A DNA stretch of 64,000 bases from Kutzneria chonburiensis (GTDB lineage Bacteria; Actinomycetota; Actinomycetes; Mycobacteriales; Pseudonocardiaceae). Below, piece after piece: positions 18,134 through 28,055 of this stretch; positions within the stretch are counted from its first letter, which is position 1; every line of letters begins with the position of its first letter. The stretch covers positions 9,249,501-9,313,500 of the forward strand of contig NZ_CP097263.1 of NCBI RefSeq assembly GCF_028622115.1, written 5' to 3'. The notes under the pieces were generated by a model, which saw only the letters and a list, made by a program, of their open reading frames with translations, was not told the DNA's origin and ran no database searches. A program made the position numbers and the translations under genes.

Positions 18134-19468
18134 GTGTACTGGGAGCCTGAGTCGCCGGGCCGGATGAGCCCGCTGGAACACGCGCTGGTCTCCTGGCTGC
18201 CCCACCGACGCTGGTTCGCCGGTGGGGGCCGGGACGCCCACCGGGTCGAGATCGTCTCGGCCACCGAGCTGGTCACGGCCGGCGCGGCCCGCGGCGCGCT
18301 CGTGCTGGTCGAAGTGTCCTATCCGGACGGTGGCCGCGAGCTCTACCAGGTGCCGCTGGGACATCGGACCATCCAGAGCTCGGACATCGGCCCGGCGGTG
18401 ATCGCCAACGTGCCGGACGGAGTGGTGTACGACGCCACCGTGGACGCGGCGCTGATGGGTTCGCTGTTGGCGATGATCCGCGGTGGCGCCAGGTCCGGCG
18501 ACACCGCCTTCACCCCGGAGCCCGGCGCCTGGCCCGCCGGCGCCGGGCCGATGCCAGGGCGGCCGCTGGGCGTCGAGCAGTCCAACACCTCGATCGTGTT
18601 CGGGGACAAGGCGATCCTCAAGCTGTTCCGGCGGCTCGCCCCCGGCGTCAACCCGGAACTGGAGCTGCACCGGGCGATCACCGGCGCCCGGGTGCCGCGG
18701 CTGCTCGGCGCGGTCGAGGGCTCGCTGCGGGGCGAACCCGTCACGCTCGGCGTGCTGCACGAGTTCGCCGCCGGCTCGAGCGACGGTTGGCTGATGGCCA
18801 CCGAGGCCGTGCGGAACCTGGTGTCCGGCGTTGACGACGGCACGGACTTCGTCGCCGACATCGAACTGCTCGGCGCCGCGGTGGCCGATGTGCACGTCAC
18901 ACTGGCCGACCGGCTCGGTACGTCCACAATGGACGCCGAGGTGCTCGCGGACGTGTTGTCGGCCCGGCTGGACCGGGCGGTCGCGGTCGCCCCGGCGCTG
19001 GCTCGCGACGCCGACCGCATCCGGGCCGTCTACCGGGCCCCGGCCGCGGCCGGCGAGAAGATCGTCACGCAGCGCGTGCACGGCGATCTCCATCTGGGAC
19101 AGGTGCTGCGGGCTTCCGACGGCTGGCTGCTGACCGACTTCGAGGGCGAGCCGGCCGGCGAGGACCGCATGGCCGCGCACTCGCCGCTGCGGGACGTCGC
19201 CGGCATGCTGCGGTCGTTCGACTACGCCGCCGGCCAGGTCGGCGACGCGTGGTCCCGCTACCAGCTGGAACGCTGGCTCGCCCAGGTGCGGCTGGCGTTT
19301 TCCGCCGGCTACGGCCGGGAGTCCGGAGTGGACCTGGCCCGGTCGCGGTGCGTGCTGACCGCGTACGAGCTGGACAAGGCGGTGTACGAGGTCGCGTACG
19401 AGACGAGGAATCGCCCGTCCTGGGCGCACATCCCGCTCCGCGCCGTCGCCGCCATCCTGGGCGGCTGA
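18134..19468 (+). CDS. mak: Maltokinase-like phosphotransferase
   Basis: A 444-residue protein with the maltokinase N-cap (LVSWLPHRRWFAGGG) and an APH-type kinase lobe: catalytic loop HGDLHLGQVL (H316, D318) and metal-binding DFEGEP. Maltokinase phosphorylates maltose to maltose 1-phosphate for the GlgE alpha-glucan pathway. GTG 18134 is set by GGAGGTGATC at 18124-18133, a ten-base match to the 16S 3' end. treS and glgE, the usual partners, are not adjacent. GlgX at 5810 is the only other alpha-glucan gene in view. Confidence 0.88.
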   Translation: MYWEPESPGRMSPLEHALVSWLPHRRWFAGGGRDAHRVEIVSATELVTAGAARGALVLVEVSYPDGGRELYQVPLGHRTIQSSDIGPAVIANVPDGVVYDATVDAALMGSLLAMIRGGARSGDTAFTPEPGAWPAGAGPMPGRPLGVEQSNTSIVFGDKAILKLFRRLAPGVNPELELHRAITGARVPRLLGAVEGSLRGEPVTLGVLHEFAAGSSDGWLMATEAVRNLVSGVDDGTDFVADIELLGAAVADVHVTLADRLGTSTMDAEVLADVLSARLDRAVAVAPALARDADRIRAVYRAPAAAGEKIVTQRVHGDLHLGQVLRASDGWLLTDFEGEPAGEDRMAAHSPLRDVAGMLRSFDYAAGQVGDAWSRYQLERWLAQVRLAFSAGYGRESGVDLARSRCVLTAYELDKAVYEVAYETRNRPSWAHIPLRAVAAILGG

Positions 19469-19476
19469 CCGCCCAT

Positions 19477-19514
19477 TGCGCTGACGCCCCGATCCCTGCC
19501 GGGGCGTCAGCGCA
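19477..19514 (+). terminator. Rho-independent-type terminator after mak
   Basis: A perfect 15-bp stem (TGCGCTGACGCCCCG with its complement at 19500-19514) around an 8-nt loop, 8 bp after the mak stop codon. A short T/C-rich tail follows. Confidence 0.88.
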
Positions 19515-19577
19515 GTTCTCGTCGACACTGCGTTCGTTCCGCTGGGCCGGCCGGCCGGACGCGGTCACCATGGGGAC

Positions 19578-21035
19578 ATGGAAGTCGAGACCTTGCGGGG
19601 GATCACCCTGTTCGCCGCGCTGGACGGCGACCAGTTGGCCTGGCTCGCGCAAGCCGGCACCCGGTTGTCGCTGGCCGACGGCGAGGTGCTGTTCCGTGAC
19701 GGTGAGCGGGCCGAGGCGTTCTACGTTCTGGTCGAGGGCGGACTGGCCTTCAGCACGACCGACCACAATGGACAGGAACGGCTGCTGACCCGGCACTCGA
19801 GGCGGGCGCGGGCGGGCGACGATGTCGGCCGGGCCGAGGCCGATCACGACGGCAAGCCGCCGGCCGCCCACGAGTTCACCGGCGAGCTGCCGCTGCTGGC
19901 CGACGCCGACTACATCGCGACCGCGGTCGCGGTCGGCCCCACCCAGGTGCTGCGTTACGCCAAGCCTCAGTTCTTCGAGATGCTCGTGCGCTGCCCGCAG
20001 GTCTGCACGGTGTTGCTGCCCGTGTTGGCGTGGCGCATCCATGCCGCCGAGGTCGCCGTCCGGCGTCGCGACACCCTGGAGGCCCTCGGCACCCTCGCCG
20101 CCGGTCTCGCGCACGAGTTGAACAACCCGGCCGCGGCCGTGGCCCGCTCCGCCGCGGAACTGGCGGACCTGTTCCCGCAGCTGCTCCGGGACTGCTCCTG
20201 TCTTGGCCGGCAGGCTGAGCCCGACGAGCTCGCCGCCGTCAACGACAGCATCGATGCCGTCCGCTACCGGGCGCCGCTGCGCGCCGTGGATCCGTTGGAT
20301 GCCATGGACGCCATGGACGGCGTCACCGACTGGCTCGAGGATCGCGGCATCGACGCCGGCGGCATCGCCGATGATCTCGTCGAATGCGGCCTGCGGGTCG
20401 ACGACCTTGACGCCCTCGCCGGGCAACTGCGCCCCCAGGTCCTGCGCCCCGCCGTGGAGGTCGTCGCCGGCTCGCTGCGGGGTCACGCCACCGTCGCCGA
20501 GGTGGTCGGCGCGATCGGCCGGATCTCCGGGCTCATCGCCTCCACCAAGGCGTACAGCGATCTCGACCGGGCCGCCGAACGCGACGAGGTCGACGTCGTG
20601 GAGGGCGTCGAGGCGACGCTGACCCTGTTGGTGTCCAAGCTGTCCGGCATCCACGTGGTGCGGGACTACCGCCCGTCGCTGCCGCGCATCTCCGGCCGGC
20701 CGAGCGAGCTGAACCAGGTGTGGACCAACCTGATCGACAATGCCGTGGACGCCATGCCCGACGGCGGCACACTCACCATCACCGCCGACGGCGTCGGCGA
20801 CGACCTGCTGGTGGAGTTCCGGGACACCGGCGCCGGTGTGCCGCCGGAGGCCGTTCCCCGGCTGTTCCAGCCGTTCTTCACCACCAAGGACGTCGGCCGC
20901 GGCACCGGGCTCGGGCTCTACCTGTCACACGAGATCGTCAGCCGCCGGCACGGCGGCGCCATCTCGGTGTCCTCGCAGCCGGGCGACACCCGCTTCTGCG
21001 TCCGCCTACCCGTCCGCCCCGGCGCTCGAGCGTGA
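19578..21035 (+). CDS. Sensor histidine kinase with N-terminal cyclic-nucleotide-binding domain
   Basis: A 485-residue soluble protein. Residues 1-155 are a CNB/Crp-like beta-barrel (FAALDGDQLAWLAQAG, FYVLVEGGLAF). The H-box LAAGLAHELNNPAAA (H179) follows, then a helical region and a HATPase_c domain with N-box (VWTNLIDNAVDAM), G1 (FRDTGAGVP) and G2 (GRGTGLGLYL). The HELNNP H-box belongs to the NtrB-like class. Proteins of this build usually sit next to response regulator/thioredoxin reductase fusions, a candidate of which begins at 245 on the other strand about 19 kb away. No membrane helices, so it senses a cytoplasmic signal. Confidence 0.88.
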   Translation: MEVETLRGITLFAALDGDQLAWLAQAGTRLSLADGEVLFRDGERAEAFYVLVEGGLAFSTTDHNGQERLLTRHSRRARAGDDVGRAEADHDGKPPAAHEFTGELPLLADADYIATAVAVGPTQVLRYAKPQFFEMLVRCPQVCTVLLPVLAWRIHAAEVAVRRRDTLEALGTLAAGLAHELNNPAAAVARSAAELADLFPQLLRDCSCLGRQAEPDELAAVNDSIDAVRYRAPLRAVDPLDAMDAMDGVTDWLEDRGIDAGGIADDLVECGLRVDDLDALAGQLRPQVLRPAVEVVAGSLRGHATVAEVVGAIGRISGLIASTKAYSDLDRAAERDEVDVVEGVEATLTLLVSKLSGIHVVRDYRPSLPRISGRPSELNQVWTNLIDNAVDAMPDGGTLTITADGVGDDLLVEFRDTGAGVPPEAVPRLFQPFFTTKDVGRGTGLGLYLSHEIVSRRHGGAISVSSQPGDTRFCVRLPVRPGARA

Positions 21036-21114
21036 GCCGAGTCCGTTGTGGACACCCAACTCCGGGAGTTCGCGCCGGACACGTAACCGGCATCACACCT
21101 GACTCAGTGCAGAA

Positions 21115-21146
21115 AAATGGCCCGGCGAGACATCGCCGGGCCATTT
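21115..21146 (-). terminator. Terminator of the tRNA-His gene
   Basis: A 14-bp stem (AAATGGCCCGGCGA with its complement) and a 4-nt loop, read on the minus strand into a short T run at 21112-21117, immediately downstream of tRNA-His. Confidence 0.88.
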
Positions 21147-21152
21147 CAAGCG

Positions 21153-21226
21153 GGTGAGTGACGGGATTCGAACCCGCGACACCTGGGACCACAACCCAGT
21201 GCTCTACCGACTGAGCTACACCCACC
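21153..21226 (-). tRNA. tRNA-His (anticodon GTG)
   Basis: A complete cloverleaf on the minus strand: acceptor GTGGGTG/CACTCAC, D-arm GCTC...GAGC, anticodon stem CTGGG/CCCAG around TTGTGGT with anticodon GTG, and T-arm CGGGTTCGAATCCCG. The extra G at 21226 and the C at 21153 give the tRNA-His-specific G-1:C73 pair. The 3' CCA is not encoded. Confidence 0.97.
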
Positions 21227-21299
21227 ATCGAAGATCCCCACCGTTGCCGGTGGCGACCTCCGTAAGGCTAGCGCATCGGGTCTTCAGCTCAAAAACGGG

Positions 21300-21911
21300 T
21301 TACCCCTGGCCGGCCTGCCGAAGGATCTCCGCCGCCGCGGCCTGTGCTTGTTCGCTGGTCGGGCCGGGCTGCGGCACGAACGCCGTGGCCCGGTAGTAGG
21401 CCAGCTCGCGGATGGACTCGTGGATGTCGGCCAGCGCGCGGTGGGCCAGGCCCTTGGCCGGCTGCGCGTAGTAGATGCGCGGGTACCAGCGCCGGCACAG
21501 CTCCTTGATGCTGGACACGTCCACCATGCGGTAGTGCAGGTGGCCGTCCAGCTCGGGCATGTCGCGGGCGATGAAGCCGCGGTCGGTGGCGATGCTGTTG
21601 CCGGCCAGCGGTGTGGAGCGGGAGTCGGGCACCCACTGCCGGATGTAGTCCAGCACCAGCTGCTCGGCTTCCTCGAGCGTGGTCGTGGACCGGCGCACCT
21701 CTTCGGTCAGCCCGCTGTGGGCATGCATGTCCCGGACCACGTCCGGCATTGCCGCCAGCGCCTCGTCGTCGGCGTGGATCACCACGTCGACGCCGTCCCC
21801 GAGCACGTTCAGTTCTGCGTCGGTGACCAGGGCCGCGATCTCTATCAGGGCGTCTTTGCCCAGGTCGAGCCCGGTCATCTCGCAGTCGATCCACACCAGA
21901 CGATCAGTCAC
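21300..21911 (-). CDS. orn: Oligoribonuclease (DEDDh 3'-5' exonuclease)
   Basis: A 203-residue, full-length Orn. The acidic residues of the DEDDh active site are visible: D9 and E11 in WIDCEMTG, Asp in IATDRGF, and the His/Asp pair in [10 protein letters not shown]. It degrades nanoRNAs of 2-5 nt, including pGpG from c-di-GMP turnover; a GGDEF/EAL protein lies at 58709. Single gene on the minus strand, divergent from the HerA-like ATPase and downstream of no visible operon partner. Confidence 0.97.
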   Translation of the reverse strand: MTDRLVWIDCEMTGLDLGKDALIEIAALVTDAELNVLGDGVDVVIHADDEALAAMPDVVRDMHAHSGLTEEVRRSTTTLEEAEQLVLDYIRQWVPDSRSTPLAGNSIATDRGFIARDMPELDGHLHYRMVDVSSIKELCRRWYPRIYYAQPAKGLAHRALADIHESIRELAYYRATAFVPQPGPTSEQAQAAAAEILRQAGQG

Positions 21912-21977
21912 CCGCAGGAGCCTATCCCGCCACGGTGCGTGTTCGTCTGAACGCGCGGTTTCGGGCCTTTCGGCCTA

Positions 21978-23543
<1,566 letters not shown>

Positions 23544-23907
23544 CGCCTCCTTCACCCCGCACTTTCCGCCGCCCCTGCCCTCCAGGCCTCCGCACGCCCT
23601 GTTGCCCCGCGCTCCCAGCGCGCTGTCCGCACGCCTCCATGCACTTACCCACCGGCAGTCTCTGCTTGCTGCCCGCTTCCTGGCGGCTCCGTTCCCTCTG
23701 CTGCCGCCACCGCCTCCTGGCGGCTTCGGTCCCTCTGCTGCCACCACCACTTTCTGGCCGCTCCAGCCCCACTTCTGCCGCCAGCTATCGGCCGGGAGCG
23801 TGAAATCGTGGGCCTGTTCGGGTATTGAGTCGACACCATCCCGAAACACGGCCGTCCTTTTGCCGATTTAGCGTCCATGGTGGACGTCGACCCGGGAGGT
23901 GGGTGGG
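23544..23907. other. Non-coding, pyrimidine-rich spacer
   Basis: 364 bp with no supported gene. The plus strand is strongly C/T-rich for the first 240 bp and contains three imperfect direct repeats (listed separately). The last 100 bp return to normal composition and lead to the zinc-ribbon gene. Confidence 0.6.
23677..23782. repeat. Three imperfect ~37-bp direct repeats
   Basis: Units begin at about 23677, 23715 and 23752, each starting TTCCTGGCGGCT-like (third unit TTCTGGCCGCT) and containing CCCTCTGCTGCC or its variant. They lie 3' of the HerA-like gene. They are not CRISPR: there are no unique spacers. Confidence 0.7.
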
Positions 23908-24087
23908 ATGACCGGTCCCTGTGTCGTCTGCGGTGCGGAGCGGCCTAGTTCTCCGTCGGACTTCTTCTGTTCCGACCAGTGCCAGCGCGACTGGCACTCC
24001 GGCCAGGTGGAGCCGTTGGTCAGCGATGCCAGCACGTGGCTGCCGCCGACGGTGAACCGCAACGGCGAAACGTGGCGCGCGGCCTGA
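23908..24087 (+). CDS. Small zinc-ribbon protein
   Basis: A 59-residue protein starting at ATG 23908, 8 bp after GGGAGG; an in-frame GTG at 23899 is inside that ribosome site. Two Cys pairs, CVVC and CSDQC, can hold one zinc. The WRAA tail ends 1 bp before the convergent SDR gene. Function is unknown. Confidence 0.7.
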   Translation: MTGPCVVCGAERPSSPSDFFCSDQCQRDWHSGQVEPLVSDASTWLPPTVNRNGETWRAA

Positions 24088-24088
24088 G

Positions 24089-24877
24089 TCAGACCGAACG
24101 CGTGCGGTACGCGAGGTTGAGCACCCGCTCGACCAACCGCGGCGCGATCGCGTAGCTGGCCGCGGCGAGCCGGCCGAACGGCAGGTCCACGGACTTGGGC
24201 CGGCGGACGAGCGCGCGCACCACCAGCCGGGCAGCCCGTTCCGGGGTGGCGGCCGGCATCCGGTCGTAGACCCGGCTCGGGCCGATCATCGGTGTGCGCA
24301 CGAGCGGCATGTGCACAGTGGTGAACGTGATCCGGTCGCGCAGCGTCTCGGCCGCCGCGACCTGGCTGAACTCGTCCAAAGCGGCCTTGGACGCCAGGTA
24401 CGCGGCGAACCGCGGCGTGCGGGTCTGCACGCCCATCGACGAGATGTTGACGACGTGCCCGCCGCCGTTGTGCCGGAAGTGCGGCAGCAGCCCCAGCACC
24501 AGCCGCACCGGCGCGAAGTAGTTGATCGCCATCGTGCGTTCGAAGTCGTGATGACGGTCGCGCGAGCTGTTCAGCGACCGTCGGATCGACCGGCCGGCGT
24601 TGTTGACCAGCATGTCCACCCGGGGCTGCTCGGCCAGCACGCGCTTGAGCAGCGTGTCGACGGATTCGGCGTCGGTCAGGTCGCACGCGTAGCTGTGCGC
24701 CTCGCCGCCACGGGCCACGATGCCGTCGCGGACCTGGTCCAGCTCGTCGGCACGGCGGGCCACCAGCAGCGGCACCGCGCCGAGTCCGGCGATCGCGAAC
24801 GCCGTGGCGCGGCCGATGCCGGAGGACGCGCCGGTGATCAGGATGCGCTTGCCGGCCAGCGACGACGATCCACTCAT
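24089..24877 (-). CDS. Short-chain dehydrogenase/reductase (SDR)
   Basis: A 262-residue classical SDR. The cofactor motif is TGASSGIG (near residue 15), then LVNNAGRS, catalytic Ser in VVNISSMG, and the YxxxK motif in YLASKAALDEF. A C-terminal hydrophobic tail (about 220-262) is longer than in fabG-type enzymes and resembles lipid- or steroid-active members. A perfect palindrome just upstream suggests TetR-type control. It is divergent from a small membrane protein. Confidence 0.88.
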   Translation of the reverse strand: MSGSSSLAGKRILITGASSGIGRATAFAIAGLGAVPLLVARRADELDQVRDGIVARGGEAHSYACDLTDAESVDTLLKRVLAEQPRVDMLVNNAGRSIRRSLNSSRDRHHDFERTMAINYFAPVRLVLGLLPHFRHNGGGHVVNISSMGVQTRTPRFAAYLASKAALDEFSQVAAAETLRDRITFTTVHMPLVRTPMIGPSRVYDRMPAATPERAARLVVRALVRRPKSVDLPFGRLAAASYAIAPRLVERVLNLAYRTRSV

Positions 24878-24895
24878 GACCCGATGATGCCACTA

Positions 24896-24911
24896 CCTAC
24901 TCGTGAGTAGG
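24896..24911. promoter_or_regulatory. TetR-type operator candidate
   Basis: CCTACTC-GT-GAGTAGG, a perfect 7-bp inverted repeat, centred between the divergent SDR and small membrane protein genes, 19 bp before the SDR start codon. No TetR gene is adjacent. Confidence 0.6.
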
Positions 24912-24919
24912 AAGCGGTC

Positions 24920-25144
24920 GTGGCAGCATGGCTGACCATGGCGAGGTGGGGAGAGTTCCGGGCCAGGCCGTTCCACCTGGGTTTCGGGGTGCTGGCGATC
25001 GGGTGCGCGGTCGTGAGCGCCGCGCTCATGGAGGACGCCGCGCTGCGCGCGGGCTGGATCGCGCTCGGCTGCGCCGGCCTTGTCTGGCTCGGCTTCGTGT
25101 CGTGGGCGCTGGTCCGTCAGCGCAGGCGCAGCTCCAACACCTGA
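24920..25144 (+). CDS. Small two-helix membrane protein
   Basis: A 74-residue protein with hydrophobic segments at about 20-36 and 45-64 and a basic end (RQRRRSSNT). GTG 24920 is the likely start; ATG 24938 is an in-frame alternative that keeps both helices. The last 28 bp overlap the convergent GNAT gene. Function unknown; the TetR-like palindrome lies 9 bp upstream. Confidence 0.6.
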   Translation: MAAWLTMARWGEFRARPFHLGFGVLAIGCAVVSAALMEDAALRAGWIALGCAGLVWLGFVSWALVRQRRRSSNT

Positions 25145-25614
25145 CCCGGCCACGTGCCGACCATGAAGGTGTCGGTCGGCGTGAATCCGGCTGAGACGTA
25201 GAACGCGACCAAGGCTCGGTCGTCTCCGGCGTAGCAGTCCACGCGAACCCGTTCCACGCCCTCCTCGACGGCGCGGGCCTCCGCGTGCTTGAGCAGTAAC
25301 CGCCCCGCGCCCCGCGCGGCCGGGAACCTCGCGCCGGCGAGCCCCGTGACGTATAGCTCCGGCACGTCGGTCGGCGGGATGTGGGCCTGCGGCTGGCCGA
25401 GGGCCATGAAGCCCGCCGCCCGGCCGTCCGCCTCGGCGATCCACGCCTCACCGGCCAACCACTGCCGCATGGCCTCCACGCGCTTCGGGTTCGTTGAGAA
25501 CGGCTCCGTGCCCCACTGCCCCGTGCGGCCCTGTTCCGTCAGCCACCGCACGGCGTCGTCGAACAACGCGCCCACGGCGTCCAGGTCGGCGGCCGTTGCC
25601 GGGCGGAGCTTCAT
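25117..25614 (-). CDS. GNAT-family N-acetyltransferase
   Basis: A 165-residue single GNAT domain: N-terminal LRPATAADLDAVGALF, the acetyl-CoA loop (GAGRLLLKHAEARA, a degenerate R/QxxGxG/A), and C-terminal VAFYVSAGF. It acetylates an unknown small molecule or peptide amine. ATG 25614 overlaps the stop of the upstream small gene (ATGA), so the two are co-translated. Confidence 0.88.
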   Translation of the reverse strand: MKLRPATAADLDAVGALFDDAVRWLTEQGRTGQWGTEPFSTNPKRVEAMRQWLAGEAWIAEADGRAAGFMALGQPQAHIPPTDVPELYVTGLAGARFPAARGAGRLLLKHAEARAVEEGVERVRVDCYAGDDRALVAFYVSAGFTPTDTFMVGTWPGQVLELRLR

Positions 25615-25808
25615 GCCGGCTCGGACGCCGTCACCACCGCGTCGCGCAGCGCCGCCCTCAGCCGTCCGACCTCCAGCGGCGCCAGCACTGCTGTCTCTCC
25701 CGGCGGCGCGACCAACACCACGTGGCCCTGGCTGACGAACACCGTGAGGTCACGGCGACGGCCCGCCACATCCCGGCAGGTCACCAACCATTCCTTGCGG
25801 TCAACCAC
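25611..25808 (-). CDS. Conserved small protein of unknown function
   Basis: A 65-residue protein from GTG 25808, set by GGGAGG 8 bp upstream; the frame is open further 5' but without a ribosome site. It reads as a short beta-sheet protein (EWLVTCRDVAGRRRDLTVFVSQGHVVLVAPPGE). Its stop codon overlaps the GNAT start, so they form a two-gene operon. Confidence 0.65.
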   Translation of the reverse strand: MVDRKEWLVTCRDVAGRRRDLTVFVSQGHVVLVAPPGETAVLAPLEVGRLRAALRDAVVTASEPA

Positions 25809-26315
25809 GTCTTCCGCCTCCCAGCCAATCGGTGCCTGACAACATCGCGGCGCTCGCAGCGGTGTGACGCACCCCGGCCGACGACGTGACGCGGGTTTCG
25901 CGGCCAGATCGTGCCCGTCCCCGTGGATGATCACGCCGTGCTGCTGCTTAGCCTCGCACGACCGAGCGGTCGATTGTCACCTGGGAGGGTGATCAGGCAC
26001 CCCGGCCCGGACCCCCGACCACCGCTTTTAGTCAGAAGGGCGGAAGCGGTGGCCGCCCGTTCGGGCGATCACGCCTACTCTCCGCCGGCTCGGCGTTCAC
26101 ACCGGCCCGATCGTCCTCGGACGCCGCGACCTGCCGTTTTTCTCCGCTTCGCCGGTTTGCGGCAGTGTCGACGGACTGCACTGGTTTTGCAAACTGCTCC
26201 AGTTCGTCGGACTGCTCCGAGCCGCACACCGTCCCCACGGCGTTGCGCACGGTCGCCGCGACGACCTCCACCACGTCGTGCGAACTGCACTACTTTGCAA
26301 AACTTCTCGAGTTCG
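25809..26315. other. Non-coding region with two AT-rich elements
   Basis: About 500 bp between the small gene (25808) and the MFS stop codon. I find no gene with a ribosome site. The right half holds two related AT-rich elements (26181-26218 and 26291-26339), listed separately. Confidence 0.55.
26181..26218 (+). repeat. AT-rich dispersed element, copy A
   Basis: It contains TTTTGCAAACTGCTCCAG followed by TTCGTCGGACTGCTCC, inside a GC-rich context. The flanking sequence (ACTGCACTG upstream, CGCACACCGTC downstream) also matches copy B about 107 bp away, so the duplicated unit is roughly 60 bp. Confidence 0.65.
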
Positions 26316-26339
26316 TCAAACTGCTCGACTTCGCACGAC
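26291..26339 (+). repeat. AT-rich dispersed element, copy B
   Basis: The clearest copy: TTTGCAAAACTTCTCGAG, then TTCGTCAAACTGCTCG and ACTTCGCACG. It overlaps the 3' end of the MFS gene and supplies its TGA stop codon (26316-26318). Confidence 0.7.
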
Positions 26340-27944
26340 CGTCTCGCCGTCGACAGTCTCGACCGCGATGCCAGTCTCGACGGAGATGCCAGTCTGGACC
26401 TCGATGCCAGTCTCGGTCGCGATGCCGGTCTGGACCGCTACGCCAGGCTCGGTCGCGATGCCGGTCTGGACCGCTACGCCGGTCTCGGTCGCGATGCCAA
26501 TGTCGGTCGCCGTGACGACCTCGGCCGTATCACCGGCCGTCGCCGTCGCCGGCCGGCTCATGGTCGCCGCCGCGTCGCCGTCCTTGATCAGCAGTGCCAC
26601 CGCACCGGACGCGATCATCAGCCCCGCGGCCACGGCGAACGCCACGTGGTAGCCGACCAGGCTGCCCGTGCCGCCCGAAGTTCCACTGCTGAACGCGGCG
26701 AGCACGCTGCCCAGCACCGCCACGCCGATCGCCGACCCGGCCTGCCGGCCCGAGTTGTACAGCGTGGACGCCCGGCCGGTCTTGGCCGGCGGCACCTGGG
26801 CGAACGCGGCCGTCTGGGCCGGGTTGAAGTTGTTGGACATGCCCAGCCCCAGGTAGAACATGATCAACATGACCACCCACTGCGGGGTGGCCGCCCCGAC
26901 CAGCGTCATGAGCATCATCGCCACGGCGGCATTCACCACGCCGAGCACGATGTGCAGCCGCGGCCCGAGCGTCGAGTAGACCCGACTGGCAATCTGCGTG
27001 CCGACCAGCACACCGACCGCCTCGGGGAAAGTCGTCAGCCCGGTCTGCCACGCCGAGACACCGAGCCCGGCCTGGTAGAGCAGCGGGAACACGAACAGCG
27101 TGCCGAGGAACCCGGCCGTCGACATCAGCTGCACGACGTTGATGCTGCGGAACAGCCGGTCCCGGAACAGCCGCAGGTCCAGCATCGGTTCCGGCACGCG
27201 CAGCTCAACCAGCACGGTCGCGGCCAACAGCAGCGCGCCCAGCACGCCGGTGATCACGATCTGCGTCGCGCCCCAGCCCAGCGTGGCGCCCTCGGTGAGC
27301 GCGTACATCAGGAGCGCGAACCCGACGCCGGAGAGCAGGAAGCCGGCCACGTCGAACCGCCCGGCGCCCGGCTCACGGTGCTCACGCAGCAGAAACAGTC
27401 CGAATAGGAAGGTCAGGACGCCGACCGGCAGGTTGACGTAGAACACCCAGCGCCACGACAGCGTGTCCACGAGCAGCCCACCCAGCACCGGTCCCATCGC
27501 CGGCGCGACGGCCGTGGGCAGGATCAGCACACGGTTCACCCGCATGCGCTCGGCCAGCGGGAACTCCCGGTACAGCATGGCGAGGCCGATCGGCGCGAGC
27601 ATGCCGCCGCCCAGACCTTGGAGCAGCCGGAACCCGACGAGCTGGGGGAGTGTCTGGGCCACGCCACACAGCGCCGATGCCAGCGTGAAGACGGCCAGCG
27701 CAACAAGGAACACCCGCTTGGTGCCGAACCGGTCGCCCAGCCAGCCCGACGCCGGGATCACCAGGGCCAGGCTGAGCAAGTAGCCGACGACGACCGCACC
27801 GGCGTCGGCTGCGGTCACGCGGAACTGGCCGGCGATCGTCGGCAGCGCGACGTTGACGATCGTGGTGTCGAGGATGTTGAGGAAGAGCGCGGCGACGAAG
27901 ACGACGCTGACGACGACCTTCGGGCTCAGCTGACGTAACCCCAC
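26316..27944 (-). CDS. MFS drug exporter, DHA2 (EmrB/QacA) type, with repeat tail
   Basis: A 542-residue, 14-helix major facilitator: motif A GDRFGTKRVF, motif C-like region PAMGPVLGGLLVD, and further DHA2 features. It should export hydrophobic drugs by proton antiport. The last 65 residues lie outside the membrane core and consist of hexapeptide repeats of the type TGIATE/TGVAVQ, encoded by 18-bp tandem repeats; typical members end soon after helix 14. GTG 27944 has GAGGGAG upstream. A perfect 9-bp inverted repeat at 27961 is a likely operator. The stop codon comes from an AT-rich element. Confidence 0.92.
   Translation of the reverse strand: MGLRQLSPKVVVSVVFVAALFLNILDTTIVNVALPTIAGQFRVTAADAGAVVVGYLLSLALVIPASGWLGDRFGTKRVFLVALAVFTLASALCGVAQTLPQLVGFRLLQGLGGGMLAPIGLAMLYREFPLAERMRVNRVLILPTAVAPAMGPVLGGLLVDTLSWRWVFYVNLPVGVLTFLFGLFLLREHREPGAGRFDVAGFLLSGVGFALLMYALTEGATLGWGATQIVITGVLGALLLAATVLVELRVPEPMLDLRLFRDRLFRSINVVQLMSTAGFLGTLFVFPLLYQAGLGVSAWQTGLTTFPEAVGVLVGTQIASRVYSTLGPRLHIVLGVVNAAVAMMLMTLVGAATPQWVVMLIMFYLGLGMSNNFNPAQTAAFAQVPPAKTGRASTLYNSGRQAGSAIGVAVLGSVLAAFSSGTSGGTGSLVGYHVAFAVAAGLMIASGAVALLIKDGDAAATMSRPATATAGDTAEVVTATDIGIATETGVAVQTGIATEPGVAVQTGIATETGIEVQTGISVETGIAVETVDGETVVRSRAV
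26367..26510. repeat. 18-bp tandem repeat, eight units, inside the MFS 3' end
   Basis: Eight 18-bp units read on the plus strand as GATGCCAGTCTCGACGGA and variants, with no length variation; a partial unit precedes them. On the coding strand they give a hexapeptide repeat tail. Confidence 0.92.
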
Positions 27945-27960
27945 CGCTCGGCTCCCTCAA

Positions 27961-27991
27961 GGAATGTTTGCATGCGACAACGAAACATTCC
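27961..27991. promoter_or_regulatory. Operator candidate upstream of the MFS exporter
   Basis: GGAATGTTT-N13-AAACATTCC, a perfect 9-bp inverted repeat starting 16 bp upstream of the GTG. Its size and place suit a TetR- or MarR-type repressor; a decayed MarR gene lies at 28718. Confidence 0.7.
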
Positions 27992-28055
27992 AACAGGGAC
28001 GGCTCGGGGGTTGTTCCTCGGACGAGGTGATCCGTGCTGCGGGGTGGGCCGGGTC

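Noticed and set aside
21153-21226. tRNA-His as an integration site of an island
   Set aside because: No integrase gene follows and I find no repeated copy of the tRNA 3' end in the window; the neighbours are core genes such as orn.
26367-26510. Regular 18-bp array as a CRISPR-like locus
   Set aside because: Units are contiguous with no unique spacers, lie inside a coding frame, and no cas genes are present.
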